A program made the translations under genes and the position numbers. A model generated the notes under the pieces. It was not told the DNA's origin and did not search any database. It saw only the letters and a program-made list of their open reading frames with translations. From the NCBI GenBank assembly GCA_035649575.1, contig DASRJH010000255.1, forward strand, positions 1-13,933: DNA of 13,933 nucleotides, given 5' to 3'. The DNA comes from DASVAL01 sp035649575 (GTDB lineage Bacteria; Planctomycetota; UBA1135; UBA2386). This document shows, in pieces, positions 7,660-13,933 of the stretch; the stretch's first letter is position 1; every line of letters begins with the position of its first letter.

Positions 7660-8712
7660 TCACTTCTTGGCGCCGACCGGCGAGTCACCACCGACGCTCT
7701 GTCCGAGCGACAGGGACAACACGTTCACCGCCGTCGCGTAGACGCGGCCACCCTGCTTGCCGTTCCTGTCGACCGGGTCCCACGATCCCGCATGCGCGCC
7801 GTCAGTGCGCTGGTGCACGACCAGCGCCTCCCGCAGCGACTGATACCACTTCACCCACGCGGTATCACCCGCCCCGATCATTGCAAAGGTGCCGGAATGC
7901 CAGTCGAGGAAGTCCATGCCCGTGGCATCGGGGCCGTCGCGCCATCGCGGCACTTGCTTGCCCAACGAGTCCATGAGCTCGACAAGCCGTGCATCGGTCT
8001 TCGGCCCACGCTGCGCGTAGATGCGCAGCGTGGCTTCGAGCGCCGGCGATGGCATCGCGAGGTCGCCGCGTTCCATTGCCGACAGCGTTGGCTCCAAGTC
8101 CATCCTGCCACCACCGAGCGCGGTGCCGATGCTGCAGGCCAGGCTCGCCCAAAAGGTCGCCATCGCGTCGCCCTTCGTCTCGCCGGGCTGCGCCGGCCAG
8201 GTGCCAGAAGGCAGGCGCAGCGCCACCAGCCGTTCCAACGACTGCTGCGGCGGCGGTTGGTTGCTGCTCGACTTGACCGCGACCATGACGCAACAGCTCA
8301 AGGCATGCGCCACGACCGCATTGCCAGCCTCTGGAGCGCCGACGAAGCCGTCTACCTGCATCTGCGTTTCCAACCACCGGAGTGCCTTGAGCAGAGCCTC
8401 ACGGTGCTCGCCCTCGCGTTCCGTGTTGCCGCGCGCCAGCAACGCGAGCGTTGCCCACGCCGTGACGGGCAGGTCCTGGTCCGGCTTGCCGGTGCCGGTG
8501 CACAGGTCGGTCTTCGGATCGTGGCGCTGGAACTCCGACGCACTCCAGCCGCCATTCTCGTCCTGGTGTCGGACCAGCCAGCCGATGCCCGCATTCATCG
8601 CCTCGACCGTGGCCTTGCCATCGATCGGCGGCCTGCGCGGCTCCGTCGCTTGCGCCTGGGACAGACCGGGCAAGATGCAGACCAGGAGCGCGACTAGCGA
8701 TCGGTCGGACAT
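7660..8712 (-). CDS. Secreted prenyltransferase/squalene-oxidase-repeat protein
   Basis: Protein of 350 residues with a signal peptide (hydrophobic 5-17, cleavage likely after the S-Q-A-Q-A stretch at 18-22). The mature part has the alpha/alpha-barrel repeat pattern of the prenyltransferase/squalene-oxidase-repeat superfamily: G-W-L-x-x-H-Q-D-E-N-G-G-W (44-56), D-L-P-V-T-A-W-A-T-L-A-L-L (80-92), a repeat ending G-T-W (170-172), and D-G-x-x-x-G-S-W-D-P (304-312) followed by Y-A-T-A-V-N-V-L-S-L (325-334). It is about half the length of squalene-hopene cyclases, and I see no DxDD or QxxDxDW catalytic motif. It is probably not a triterpene cyclase but one of the exported repeat proteins of unknown role common in planctomycetes. 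The start MSDRSLVALL was chosen because it gives a clean signal peptide. No Shine-Dalgarno is visible. It is divergent from mqnE across 177 bp. Confidence 0.83.
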   Translation of the reverse strand: MSDRSLVALLVCILPGLSQAQATEPRRPPIDGKATVEAMNAGIGWLVRHQDENGGWSASEFQRHDPKTDLCTGTGKPDQDLPVTAWATLALLARGNTEREGEHREALLKALRWLETQMQVDGFVGAPEAGNAVVAHALSCCVMVAVKSSSNQPPPQQSLERLVALRLPSGTWPAQPGETKGDAMATFWASLACSIGTALGGGRMDLEPTLSAMERGDLAMPSPALEATLRIYAQRGPKTDARLVELMDSLGKQVPRWRDGPDATGMDFLDWHSGTFAMIGAGDTAWVKWYQSLREALVVHQRTDGAHAGSWDPVDRNGKQGGRVYATAVNVLSLSLGQSVGGDSPVGAKK

Positions 8713-8889
8713 GATGGCTCGATGGGAAGGGCTGCCGCCAAGGAAACCCGGTTCCGGTCCCCGGGGCAATTCCCTCCCCCGGGCCCGCGTTCGGGCTCCC
8801 AGCCAACCAGCACAGCGCACCTTCTTCTCCTCGCGCCTTCTCCGGGACCGGGCCGCCCTCTACCTTCTGCGACCCGGTTCGCGCCCCGC

Positions 8890-10035
8890 ATGAACGCCTT
8901 CGCCTACGCCCACCTCGACGAGTCCCTCGCCACGAAGCTGATCGCCAAGGCCGGGCTCGGCGACATCGACCGCAAGGTCCAGAACGGCGAACGGCTCAGC
9001 GAGCAGGACGGCATCCGCCTCTACGAGACGCCGCACCTGGGCGCGCTCGGTCTCATGGCGCACCGCGTGCGCACGAAGAAGCACGGCCGCAAGGTGTTCT
9101 TCAATGTGAACCAGCACGTCAACTACACGAACATCTGCATCTACTCGTGCAAGTTCTGCGCCTTCGCGGCGAAGGAAGGTGAAGAACGCGCGTACCTGAT
9201 GACGCCGGCGATCGTCGAGCAGAAGGTGCGCGAACAGCTGCACCGGCCGGTCACCGAAGTGCACATGGTCGCCGGCATCCACCCGACGATGCCCTACGAG
9301 TACTACCTCGACGTCGTGCGCGCGGCCAAACGCGCGCGGCCCGACATCCACGTGAAGGCGTTCACGATGGTCGAGATCGAGCACATGCTCAACATCTCGG
9401 GCAAGTCCGAAGACGAAGTGTTCGCCGACCTGCGCGAAGCGGGTCTCGGGTCGTGCCCGGGCGGCGGCGCGGAGGTGCTGACCGATCGCGTGCACAAGGC
9501 CGTCTTCCGCGAGAAGACGGGCCCCGACCGCTGGCTCGCGACCGCGCGCAAGGTGCAGCAGCACGGCTTCAAGATGAACGCGACGATGCTCTACGGCCAC
9601 ATCGAGCGCGTCGAGGAGCGCGTGCAGCACCTGATCAAGCTGCGCGAGCTCCAGGACGAGTGCGGCGGCTTCATGGCCTACATCCCGCTCGCGTTCTGGC
9701 CCTACCACACCGACCTCGCGAACTTCGGCCACGTCACGACGGGCAACCTCGACCAGCGTTCCATCGCGGTCGGCCGCCTGATGCTCGACAACTTCCCGCA
9801 TATCAAAGCCTACTGGATCATGCTGACGCAGGAGTCGGCGCAGACGGCGCTGAGCTTCGGCGCGAACGACATCGACGGCACCGTGACCGAGGAGAAGATC
9901 ACGCACGACGCCGGCACGACGGAGCCGCAGGCGCTGAACGAAGCGCAGATCGCGCACCTCGTCAGGGAAGCGGGCTACGAGCCGGTGCAGCGTTCGACGG
10001 TCTACGAGGAGATCGGGACCGCTGCGGCGGTGTGA
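8890..10035 (+). CDS. mqnE: Aminofutalosine synthase MqnE
   Basis: Radical-SAM enzyme of 381 residues that joins the SAM-derived adenosyl group to 3-[(1-carboxyvinyl)oxy]benzoate to give aminofutalosine, the early committed step of the futalosine menaquinone route. The cluster motif is C83-x-x-x-C87-x-x-C90 in N-Y-T-N-I-C-x-Y-S-C-K-F-C-A-F. Other family signatures are the V-A-G-I-H-P run, the G-G-G-A-E-V-L loop, the N-A-T-M-L-Y-G-H-I-E run, P-L-A-F-W-P and the D-G-T-V-x-E-E-K-I-x-H-x-A-G-T segment. The open frame extends upstream to 8722, but that part is low-complexity Pro/Arg/Ser sequence, and homologous sequence begins with the ATG at 8890. No Shine-Dalgarno precedes it. The upstream 177 bp is pyrimidine-rich with two CCCGGG sites, and I find no clear promoter there. 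The next gene overlaps its stop. Its last 63 bases recur at 13729-13791. Confidence 0.96.
   Translation: MNAFAYAHLDESLATKLIAKAGLGDIDRKVQNGERLSEQDGIRLYETPHLGALGLMAHRVRTKKHGRKVFFNVNQHVNYTNICIYSCKFCAFAAKEGEERAYLMTPAIVEQKVREQLHRPVTEVHMVAGIHPTMPYEYYLDVVRAAKRARPDIHVKAFTMVEIEHMLNISGKSEDEVFADLREAGLGSCPGGGAEVLTDRVHKAVFREKTGPDRWLATARKVQQHGFKMNATMLYGHIERVEERVQHLIKLRELQDECGGFMAYIPLAFWPYHTDLANFGHVTTGNLDQRSIAVGRLMLDNFPHIKAYWIMLTQESAQTALSFGANDIDGTVTEEKITHDAGTTEPQALNEAQIAHLVREAGYEPVQRSTVYEEIGTAAAV
9973..10035 (+). repeat. 3' end of mqnE, source copy of a 63-bp duplication
   Basis: The last 20 codons plus the stop of mqnE match 13729-13791 with 57 of 63 bases identical, no gaps and the stop codon preserved. 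Confidence 0.88.
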
Positions 10036-10568
10036 GCCCCTACGAGCAGGTGATGGGCGAGGATGACTGGCAACGTCTGGCGCCGGTCATTCGCGCGATC
10101 CACTCGCCCGGCGAAGTCCGTGGCACGCTGCGGATCCGCCGCGGGACCGGCACGCTGGCGCGATTGCTCGCATGGCTCCTGCGGCTGCCGCCACCGGGAG
10201 AAGCCGTCGAGGTGCGCCTTTTGATCCGGAGCGAAGGCGACCGCATGCAGTGGACGCGGTTCTTCGGGGCGAAGCGAGTGCGCACGTCGCAGCAGACGGG
10301 CCGCGGGTTGGTGCGGGAGAGCTATGGCCCGTTCGTGATCGCGTTCCGGCCGACTCGCAACGGCACCGGCGTCGACCACGTCCAGACCTGGGCCGCGTTC
10401 GGCGCCGCGCGCTGGCACGTGCGCCTGCCCGCACTGTTGTCGCCATGCGTTTCCGGCAGCACGCGCGAGGAGGCCGGCGCGGCGTACCTCGAGGTCGAGG
10501 TCAAGTCGCCGATCGTCGGCCGGGTGATTGCCTACGACGGTCTCGTCCGACCGGTGGCCTCGACATGA
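10032..10568 (+). CDS. DUF4166-family protein
   Basis: Protein of 178 residues matching the DUF4166 pattern. An N-terminal Y-x-x-V-M-G-x-D-x-x-x-L-x-P-V-I-R-x-I-H segment is followed by G-x-x-R-I-R-R-G-T-G-x-L-A-R-L-L-A-W-L-L-R-L-P-P-P-G (31-56), the W75-T-R-F-F-G-A core, a central glycine-rich beta region and a C-terminal V-K-S-P-I-V-G-R-V-I-A-Y-D-G strand. DUF4166 has no firm function; it occurs alone or fused to SDR-type epimerase domains. The GTG start overlaps the mqnE stop as GTGA, and an ATG at 10053 (residue 8) is an alternative. Its own stop overlaps the next start as ATGA, so the three genes are very probably one translationally coupled operon. That suggests an envelope or quinone-related role, by context only. 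Confidence 0.82.
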   Translation: MSPYEQVMGEDDWQRLAPVIRAIHSPGEVRGTLRIRRGTGTLARLLAWLLRLPPPGEAVEVRLLIRSEGDRMQWTRFFGAKRVRTSQQTGRGLVRESYGPFVIAFRPTRNGTGVDHVQTWAAFGAARWHVRLPALLSPCVSGSTREEAGAAYLEVEVKSPIVGRVIAYDGLVRPVAST

Positions 10569-11116
10569 ACGCCATGCTGTGGCTCATGGCGTCGCAGGGC
10601 ACGATGGGTGCCTTCGACACGCTCTACTACCACGAGTACCGCGCCCGGCTGCCGGCCGGAGGAACGCGCACGCGCCTCGAGCTGGTCCTGCACGCGCTGC
10701 GCGACTTCGTCTACGCGGTGCTGTTCGGCACGTTGCCCTGGTGGTCGTGGTCCGGTTCGTGGGCCTACCTGCTGGCGGTCCTGCTGGCGACCGAGATCGC
10801 GCTGACCCTGGCCGACTTCGTGATCGAGATCGAGGCGCGCAAGCCAGGCGACGTGTTCGCCGGCGAGCGCGTGACGCACGGACTCATGGCGATCGTGTAT
10901 GGCGCTTTCCTCGCCTGTCTGCTGCCTCGGCTCCTCGAGTGGCGGAACGGGCCGACCTGCTTCATGCCCGTGCAATGCGACGCGCCGTTCCTGCTGCGCG
11001 TCGCACTCGGATTGATGGCTGCGGGCGTGTTCGCGTCGGGACTCCGCGACCTGTACGCAGCACTCGGGTTCCCGAGAGGGACGTTCCCCTGGGAACCAGC
11101 ACGGGATCGCAAGTAA
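10565..11116 (+). CDS. Small polytopic membrane protein linked to DUF4166
   Basis: Protein of 183 residues with about four or five hydrophobic segments (near 2-19, 44-60, 66-86, 104-120 and 142-162). Conserved-looking polar residues sit at membrane edges: Y21-Y22-H23-E24-x-R26, R46-D47, E77, D84-x-x-x-E88, and E101-R102-x-x-H105. The His/Glu/Asp residues at the ends of helices could bind a metal or quinone, but no family with known function is recognised. I recall similar proteins next to DUF4166 genes, which fits the ATGA overlap here. It is the last gene of the apparent mqnE operon. An imperfect hairpin lies in its last codons. Confidence 0.75.
   Translation: MNAMLWLMASQGTMGAFDTLYYHEYRARLPAGGTRTRLELVLHALRDFVYAVLFGTLPWWSWSGSWAYLLAVLLATEIALTLADFVIEIEARKPGDVFAGERVTHGLMAIVYGAFLACLLPRLLEWRNGPTCFMPVQCDAPFLLRVALGLMAAGVFASGLRDLYAALGFPRGTFPWEPARDRK
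11067..11097 (+). terminator. Candidate 3' hairpin at the end of the mqnE operon
   Basis: GGTTCCC (11067-11073) pairs with GGGAACC (11091-11097). Inside it GGGA and TCCC pair around a CGT loop, with a GA bulge between the two stems. It ends 17 nt before the last base of the stop codon. There is no U-tract, so it may stabilise the 3' end, act as a factor-dependent terminator, or be incidental to the coding sequence. Confidence 0.3.
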
Positions 11117-11422
11117 CCGCGGATAGGGAATCTGCGCTTCGACAGCGGCCGCGCACAGAACGACGACGGCGAGGAAGCTGGGCATGGGTCTCCTGATCCG
11201 CTGCAGCCCGGGCGACAAGGCCGCCCCGGCGGGCGGGCTCGACCGGGCCAACCCCTCCCGACCGCCAAGCCTGGGGCGATACGCCGACGGAATCGCAGCT
11301 TGTCCCACCTATCCTCCGAAGCGGCCTGCGATCCACGGCCAGCTGCAGCGCGAGGGCAAGGGCTCAGCACGCCAGCTGTGATCGACGTGCAGTGAAGGGC
11401 GGCGCGCGCGGTGGCGCGATCG
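11117..11422. other. Intergenic gap of 306 bp, with an isolated signal-peptide-like start on the minus strand
   Basis: No complete gene is visible between the convergent ends of the membrane protein and the TMTC-like gene. On the minus strand an ATG at 11185-11183 is preceded by AGGAG at a good spacing. It begins MPSFLAVVVLCAAAVEAQ, which looks like a signal peptide. After about 20 codons the frame runs antisense into the membrane protein gene and becomes Arg/His/Gln-rich shadow. It may be the start of a gene whose body was deleted, or chance. The rest of the gap is GC-rich with no tRNA, repeat array or clear terminator that I can see. Confidence 0.5.
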
Positions 11423-13141
11423 TCACGGCCGCAGCTGCACGAGCCGCCCGCCCGCGGCGATCACGCCGTGCGGCCTCCCTGCCGGGAACGGCGTCGGCGG
11501 CAGCCAGCGCAGCAACACGCATTCCGCGATCGGATGCGCGAGTCGGAGGCGCAGCCGCGTGACTGCCTCGCCGTCGCCAGCGACGACCTCGGCGACGACG
11601 CCGGCGCCCGGGCGGTCGACGATCGTGCCGGTGCGCAGCGGCGTGCATGGGAACAGCGCGCGTTCCGCGACCACGAACGGCGCGCCTGACATGAGCTCGA
11701 TCGTGCGCGCGTCGACTCGCGCGACGTCGAACCCGGTGGCACGACCAGCCGCCATCGGATACGTCGTCAGCACGTGCACAGGCAGCCTTGCGTTGCCGAG
11801 GGCGTGGCGCACCTGTGCTGCCGCGAACTGCGCGTGCACCGTGCCGCCCGGGAAGTCCAGCAGGTAGACCGCTTTGGCCTGGCTCAGTGCGGCGGCATGC
11901 GGGACGAGGAAGTGGCGCAACACGGTCGCGTCGCGCGGCCGCTGGCTGATGTTCTCGTTCTTGCGGAACTGCCACGTAGCTTGATGCGCGATCCACGCTA
12001 CCAGCACGGCGCCGGCGAGCCATCGCCAGCGTCGCGCGCGCGCGAATGCGAGGCCGACGCCGAGCGCAACGCCGGCCGCTGGCAAGACGAGGTAGCGCTC
12101 GCAGAGGTAGACGACGGCGATCGGCAGCCAGGTGACGAGCACGAGCAGGCCCGCCCAGCGCGCGCACCGGTCGCGCCGCAGCCCGAACGCAAGCGCGGCG
12201 AGACCGGCGACTCCGAGCGCAGTGCCACCGAGCGTCGTGAACTCGGCGTAGTGCGCCGGTTGCATGAAAGGCAGCGTGTGCTGAGCGATGGCGAGATTCT
12301 CGAGGTAGTTGCGCACGCCGGTGACGACGTGGCCGCCGAAGCCGGGATGCCACGGCACCACGAAGTACGGGAACACGAGACCGCTGCCCGGGGGCACGGC
12401 GATGCTGCGCAACCAGAACACGCCGCCGGCGACGGCGGCGTGGCCGAGCCAGAGCCAACGGTCGTGGACCAGCGCCGAGCGCCACGTGACATGGCGCCCG
12501 AGCACCAGGACGTCCCACGCCATGCACAGGATCGGCAGGCCGATCGTCAGTTCCTTGGATAGCAGCGCGAACGCGTAGCACGGCAACACGAGCCAGCGCC
12601 GCGTGCGCGACGGGCCGTCGTGCAGCAGCAGCGCGCCGAAGAAGCCGAGCGCCGCGAGCGTCTCGTTGCGGCCGGCGACGTACCACATCGTCTCGGCGTG
12701 GAAGGCGAACGCGGCGTAGAGCACGCTCGCGGCGAACGCCGCCCACGGCGTGCGCACGACACGGAACGCGAGCAGCGCGACCAGCACGACCACGGCGCCG
12801 TGCAGCAGCAGGTTCGTGCCCAGCATCACCGCGGCCGTGCCGCCGGTGAGCGCGCGGTCGAGCGCGTAGCTGCCGACGAGCATGGGGCGGAAGAAGCGAA
12901 CGGCCTCCGTGGGTTCGATCCACCACAGGTGGTCCCACCGGTTCTCGAGCACGCTCGCCTGCAGCAAGCCGATGCGGCCGTCGGCGCTGTCCTGGATCGT
13001 CATCAGGAAGCGGTAGTCGTCGGGCTCGAGCTGCGGGTACGTCAACACGCAGGTTCCCGTGGCAGCAGCGAGGGCCAGCACGGCGAGCAGTGCCGCGGCG
13101 AGCCACCGGCGTGGCGCCCGGTCAGCGGGTTTCGTCGTCAC
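11423..13141 (-). CDS. TMTC-like GT-C family membrane protein
   Basis: Integral membrane protein of 572 residues, with about ten hydrophobic segments between 13 and 388 and a soluble C-terminal region (about 395-572). Family-type signatures are P39?-40/D41-D42 in the first external loop (the acidic pair expected near the GT-C active site), R82-F-F-R-P-M87, the N-L-L-L-H segment (110-114), H148-A-E-x-x-W-Y-V-A-G-R-N (148-159), the L-S-K-E-L segment (194-198) and C-E-R-Y-L-V-L-P-A-A-G (347-357). This combination resembles polyprenyl-phosphate-sugar-dependent glycosyltransferases of the TMTC/PMT type, which would transfer a sugar to exported proteins or glycans. The donor and acceptor are unknown. 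The start codon is GTG at 13141-13139; no Shine-Dalgarno is visible, and an internal start is less likely because the first membrane helix begins at residue 13. It is transcribed away from the decayed region at the right end. Confidence 0.82.
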   Translation of the reverse strand: MTTKPADRAPRRWLAAALLAVLALAAATGTCVLTYPQLEPDDYRFLMTIQDSADGRIGLLQASVLENRWDHLWWIEPTEAVRFFRPMLVGSYALDRALTGGTAAVMLGTNLLLHGAVVVLVALLAFRVVRTPWAAFAASVLYAAFAFHAETMWYVAGRNETLAALGFFGALLLHDGPSRTRRWLVLPCYAFALLSKELTIGLPILCMAWDVLVLGRHVTWRSALVHDRWLWLGHAAVAGGVFWLRSIAVPPGSGLVFPYFVVPWHPGFGGHVVTGVRNYLENLAIAQHTLPFMQPAHYAEFTTLGGTALGVAGLAALAFGLRRDRCARWAGLLVLVTWLPIAVVYLCERYLVLPAAGVALGVGLAFARARRWRWLAGAVLVAWIAHQATWQFRKNENISQRPRDATVLRHFLVPHAAALSQAKAVYLLDFPGGTVHAQFAAAQVRHALGNARLPVHVLTTYPMAAGRATGFDVARVDARTIELMSGAPFVVAERALFPCTPLRTGTIVDRPGAGVVAEVVAGDGEAVTRLRLRLAHPIAECVLLRWLPPTPFPAGRPHGVIAAGGRLVQLRP

Positions 13142-13228
13142 GCGCGCAGGCTACGGTCGGCCCGCGCGAGGCGACACTGCACAGCTCGGTCTATGGTGGG
13201 CGAGTCGACGTCATGAACGGAGTTCCCC

Positions 13229-13718
13229 ATGCAAAGAGAGCCGGGCTGCTGAGCCGCGTGGTGGGCTCGTGGATCCCGCATCCCCGCCGCCGGCGCGAAC
13301 ACGCCGTGGTACGTCACCATGTGCCGCCGCAGCCTTGGCACCCAAGCGGTGACGTTCCACGCGCGGCCCCGATTCACGAAGGAACTCGACGTATGGGTCG
13401 AGCCCACCGCTCCCAACGCGGCTCGCGTCGTCAAGGCCCTTACTGACTTCGGCGCGCCACTCGCCTCGCACGGGGTGACAGCGCAGGACTTCGAACGCTC
13501 CGGCGTGGTGCACCAGATGGGCATGCCGCCAAATCGGATCGACGTGATCACCGCCGTGGACGGTCTGGTGTTCGGTCCCTGCTGGGATCTGTGTCGTCGC
13601 GAAGTTCGGTGACGTCGCCGTCGCCTACCTCGCGAAGGCGGATCTGATCGTCAACAAGCGAACGGTGGCCAAGCCTCAGGACCTGGAAGACGTGCGTTCC
13701 CTCGAACGCGCGCCGTGA
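13229..13718 (+). pseudogene. Broken nucleotidyltransferase (DUF6036/AbiEii-like) gene
   Basis: The remnant of a small nucleotidyltransferase of about 160 residues. The likely original start is the ATG at 13229, with GGAG a few bases upstream. That frame hits TGA at 13250 and reopens in the same frame. From 13319 it gives recognisable family sequence: F-H-A-R-P-R-F-T-K-E-L-D-V-W-V-E-P-T, then F-G-A-P-L, then P-P-N-R-I-D-V-I-T-A-V-D-G. It then stops at 13610-13612, while the family's C-terminal part continues in the next frame: F-G-D-V-A-V-A-Y-L-A-K-A-D-L-I, N-K-R-T-V-A-K-P-Q-D-L-E-D-V-R-S-L-E-R, ending at 13716-13718. Two lesions therefore disrupt it, an early stop and a frameshift near 13600. 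The region between 13253 and about 13330 is poorly conserved and may hold more damage. The catalytic D-x-D is E-L-D here. Relatives act alone or as toxin-like partners; none is intact here. Confidence 0.78.
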
Positions 13719-13728
13719 GAAGCCATCG

Positions 13729-13791
13729 GGCCACGAACCCGTGCAGCGTTCGACGGTCTACGCGGAGATCGGGACGGCTGCGACGGTGTGA
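13729..13791 (+). pseudogene. Fragment duplicate of the mqnE 3' end
   Basis: 63 bases that reproduce the last 20 codons and stop of mqnE (9973-10035) with 57 identical positions. They encode G-H-E-P-V-Q-R-S-T-V-Y-A-E-I-G-T-A-A-T-V then TGA. Three of the six differences are synonymous; the others change Y to H, E to A and A to T. No other part of mqnE is present next to it. It starts 10 bp after the stop of the broken nucleotidyltransferase and has no start of its own. Confidence 0.88.
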
Positions 13792-13933
13792 CGCGCAGGA
13801 TCCGCGCTTCTATGAGAGGGCCACCTCCGTCAAGCGCCTTGGTGCTGCTCGGTCTGGCGATGACGAACGACTCCGCTGGCTTCTATTCGCACTATTGAAG
13901 GCCACATGTCGGGCCGGTGCATCATGAGATCCG
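13792..13933. other. Unassigned right end of the window
   Basis: 142 bp with no gene I can support. It appears slightly less GC-rich than the rest, and the only open frames are very short. One of 28 codons (ATG at 13812) starts hydrophobic but has no ribosome-binding site and no recognisable similarity. Together with the two pseudogene remnants just upstream, this looks like decayed sequence. Confidence 0.45.

Noticed and set aside
8755..8790. CCCGGG-containing GC-rich palindromes upstream of mqnE
   Set aside because: Short palindromes of this kind are expected at this GC content, and there is no supporting terminator or operator context.
8722..8889. N-terminal extension of MqnE by 56 residues
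   Set aside because: Low-complexity Pro/Ser/Arg sequence unlike the family; MqnE-like sequence starts at the ATG at 8890.
13812..13898. 28-codon open frame with a hydrophobic N terminus at the right end
   Set aside because: No ribosome-binding site, no recognisable similarity, and it lies in apparently decayed sequence.

Overview
The window is uniformly GC-rich and gene-dense, with no tRNA, rRNA, CRISPR array, integrase or insertion sequence that I can recognise. The gene content points to a high-GC bacterium of planctomycete type: futalosine-pathway menaquinone enzymes, an FHA-GAF-PP2C regulator, large membrane-anchored proteins built of carboxypeptidase-regulatory-like modules, a secreted prenyltransferase/squalene-oxidase-repeat protein and a TMTC-like GT-C membrane protein. 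Myxococcota or a related phylum cannot be excluded; the assignment is inferred from content and base composition.

Layout. 1-1173 (+) is nearly all of mqnC (dehypoxanthine futalosine cyclase), cut at its 5' end by the window edge, followed 4 nt later by a small SnoaL/DUF4440-like lipoprotein (1178-1666). Converging on it is an FHA-GAF-PP2C (RsbU/SpoIIE-like) phosphatase (1744-3363, -). Divergent from the phosphatase is a tandem pair of paralogous membrane-anchored modular proteins (3486-5513 and 5608-7617, +). Their non-coding leaders and anchor codons are nearly identical. A secreted squalene-oxidase-repeat protein (7660-8712, -) converges on the pair. Then comes mqnE (aminofutalosine synthase, 8890-10035, +), coupled by 4-nt overlaps to a DUF4166 protein (10032-10568) and a small polytopic membrane protein (10565-11116). 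A 306-bp gap holds an isolated signal-peptide-like start on the minus strand. A TMTC-like membrane protein follows (11423-13141, -). The last 0.7 kb is decayed: a broken nucleotidyltransferase gene (about 13229-13718) and, 10 bp after it, a 63-bp second copy of the 3' end of mqnE (13729-13791).

How it works together. The two radical-SAM enzymes of the futalosine route to menaquinone lie in this window but are separated by about 7.7 kb of regulatory and cell-surface genes. The phosphatase next to the duplicated surface proteins may form a signalling and envelope module, but that is inferred from adjacency only. I see no convincing complete new defence or biosynthetic system. The most unusual signals are the mqnE tail duplicate beside the dead nucleotidyltransferase, the mosaic conservation of the tandem surface genes including their leaders, and the mqnE-DUF4166-membrane-protein coupling.
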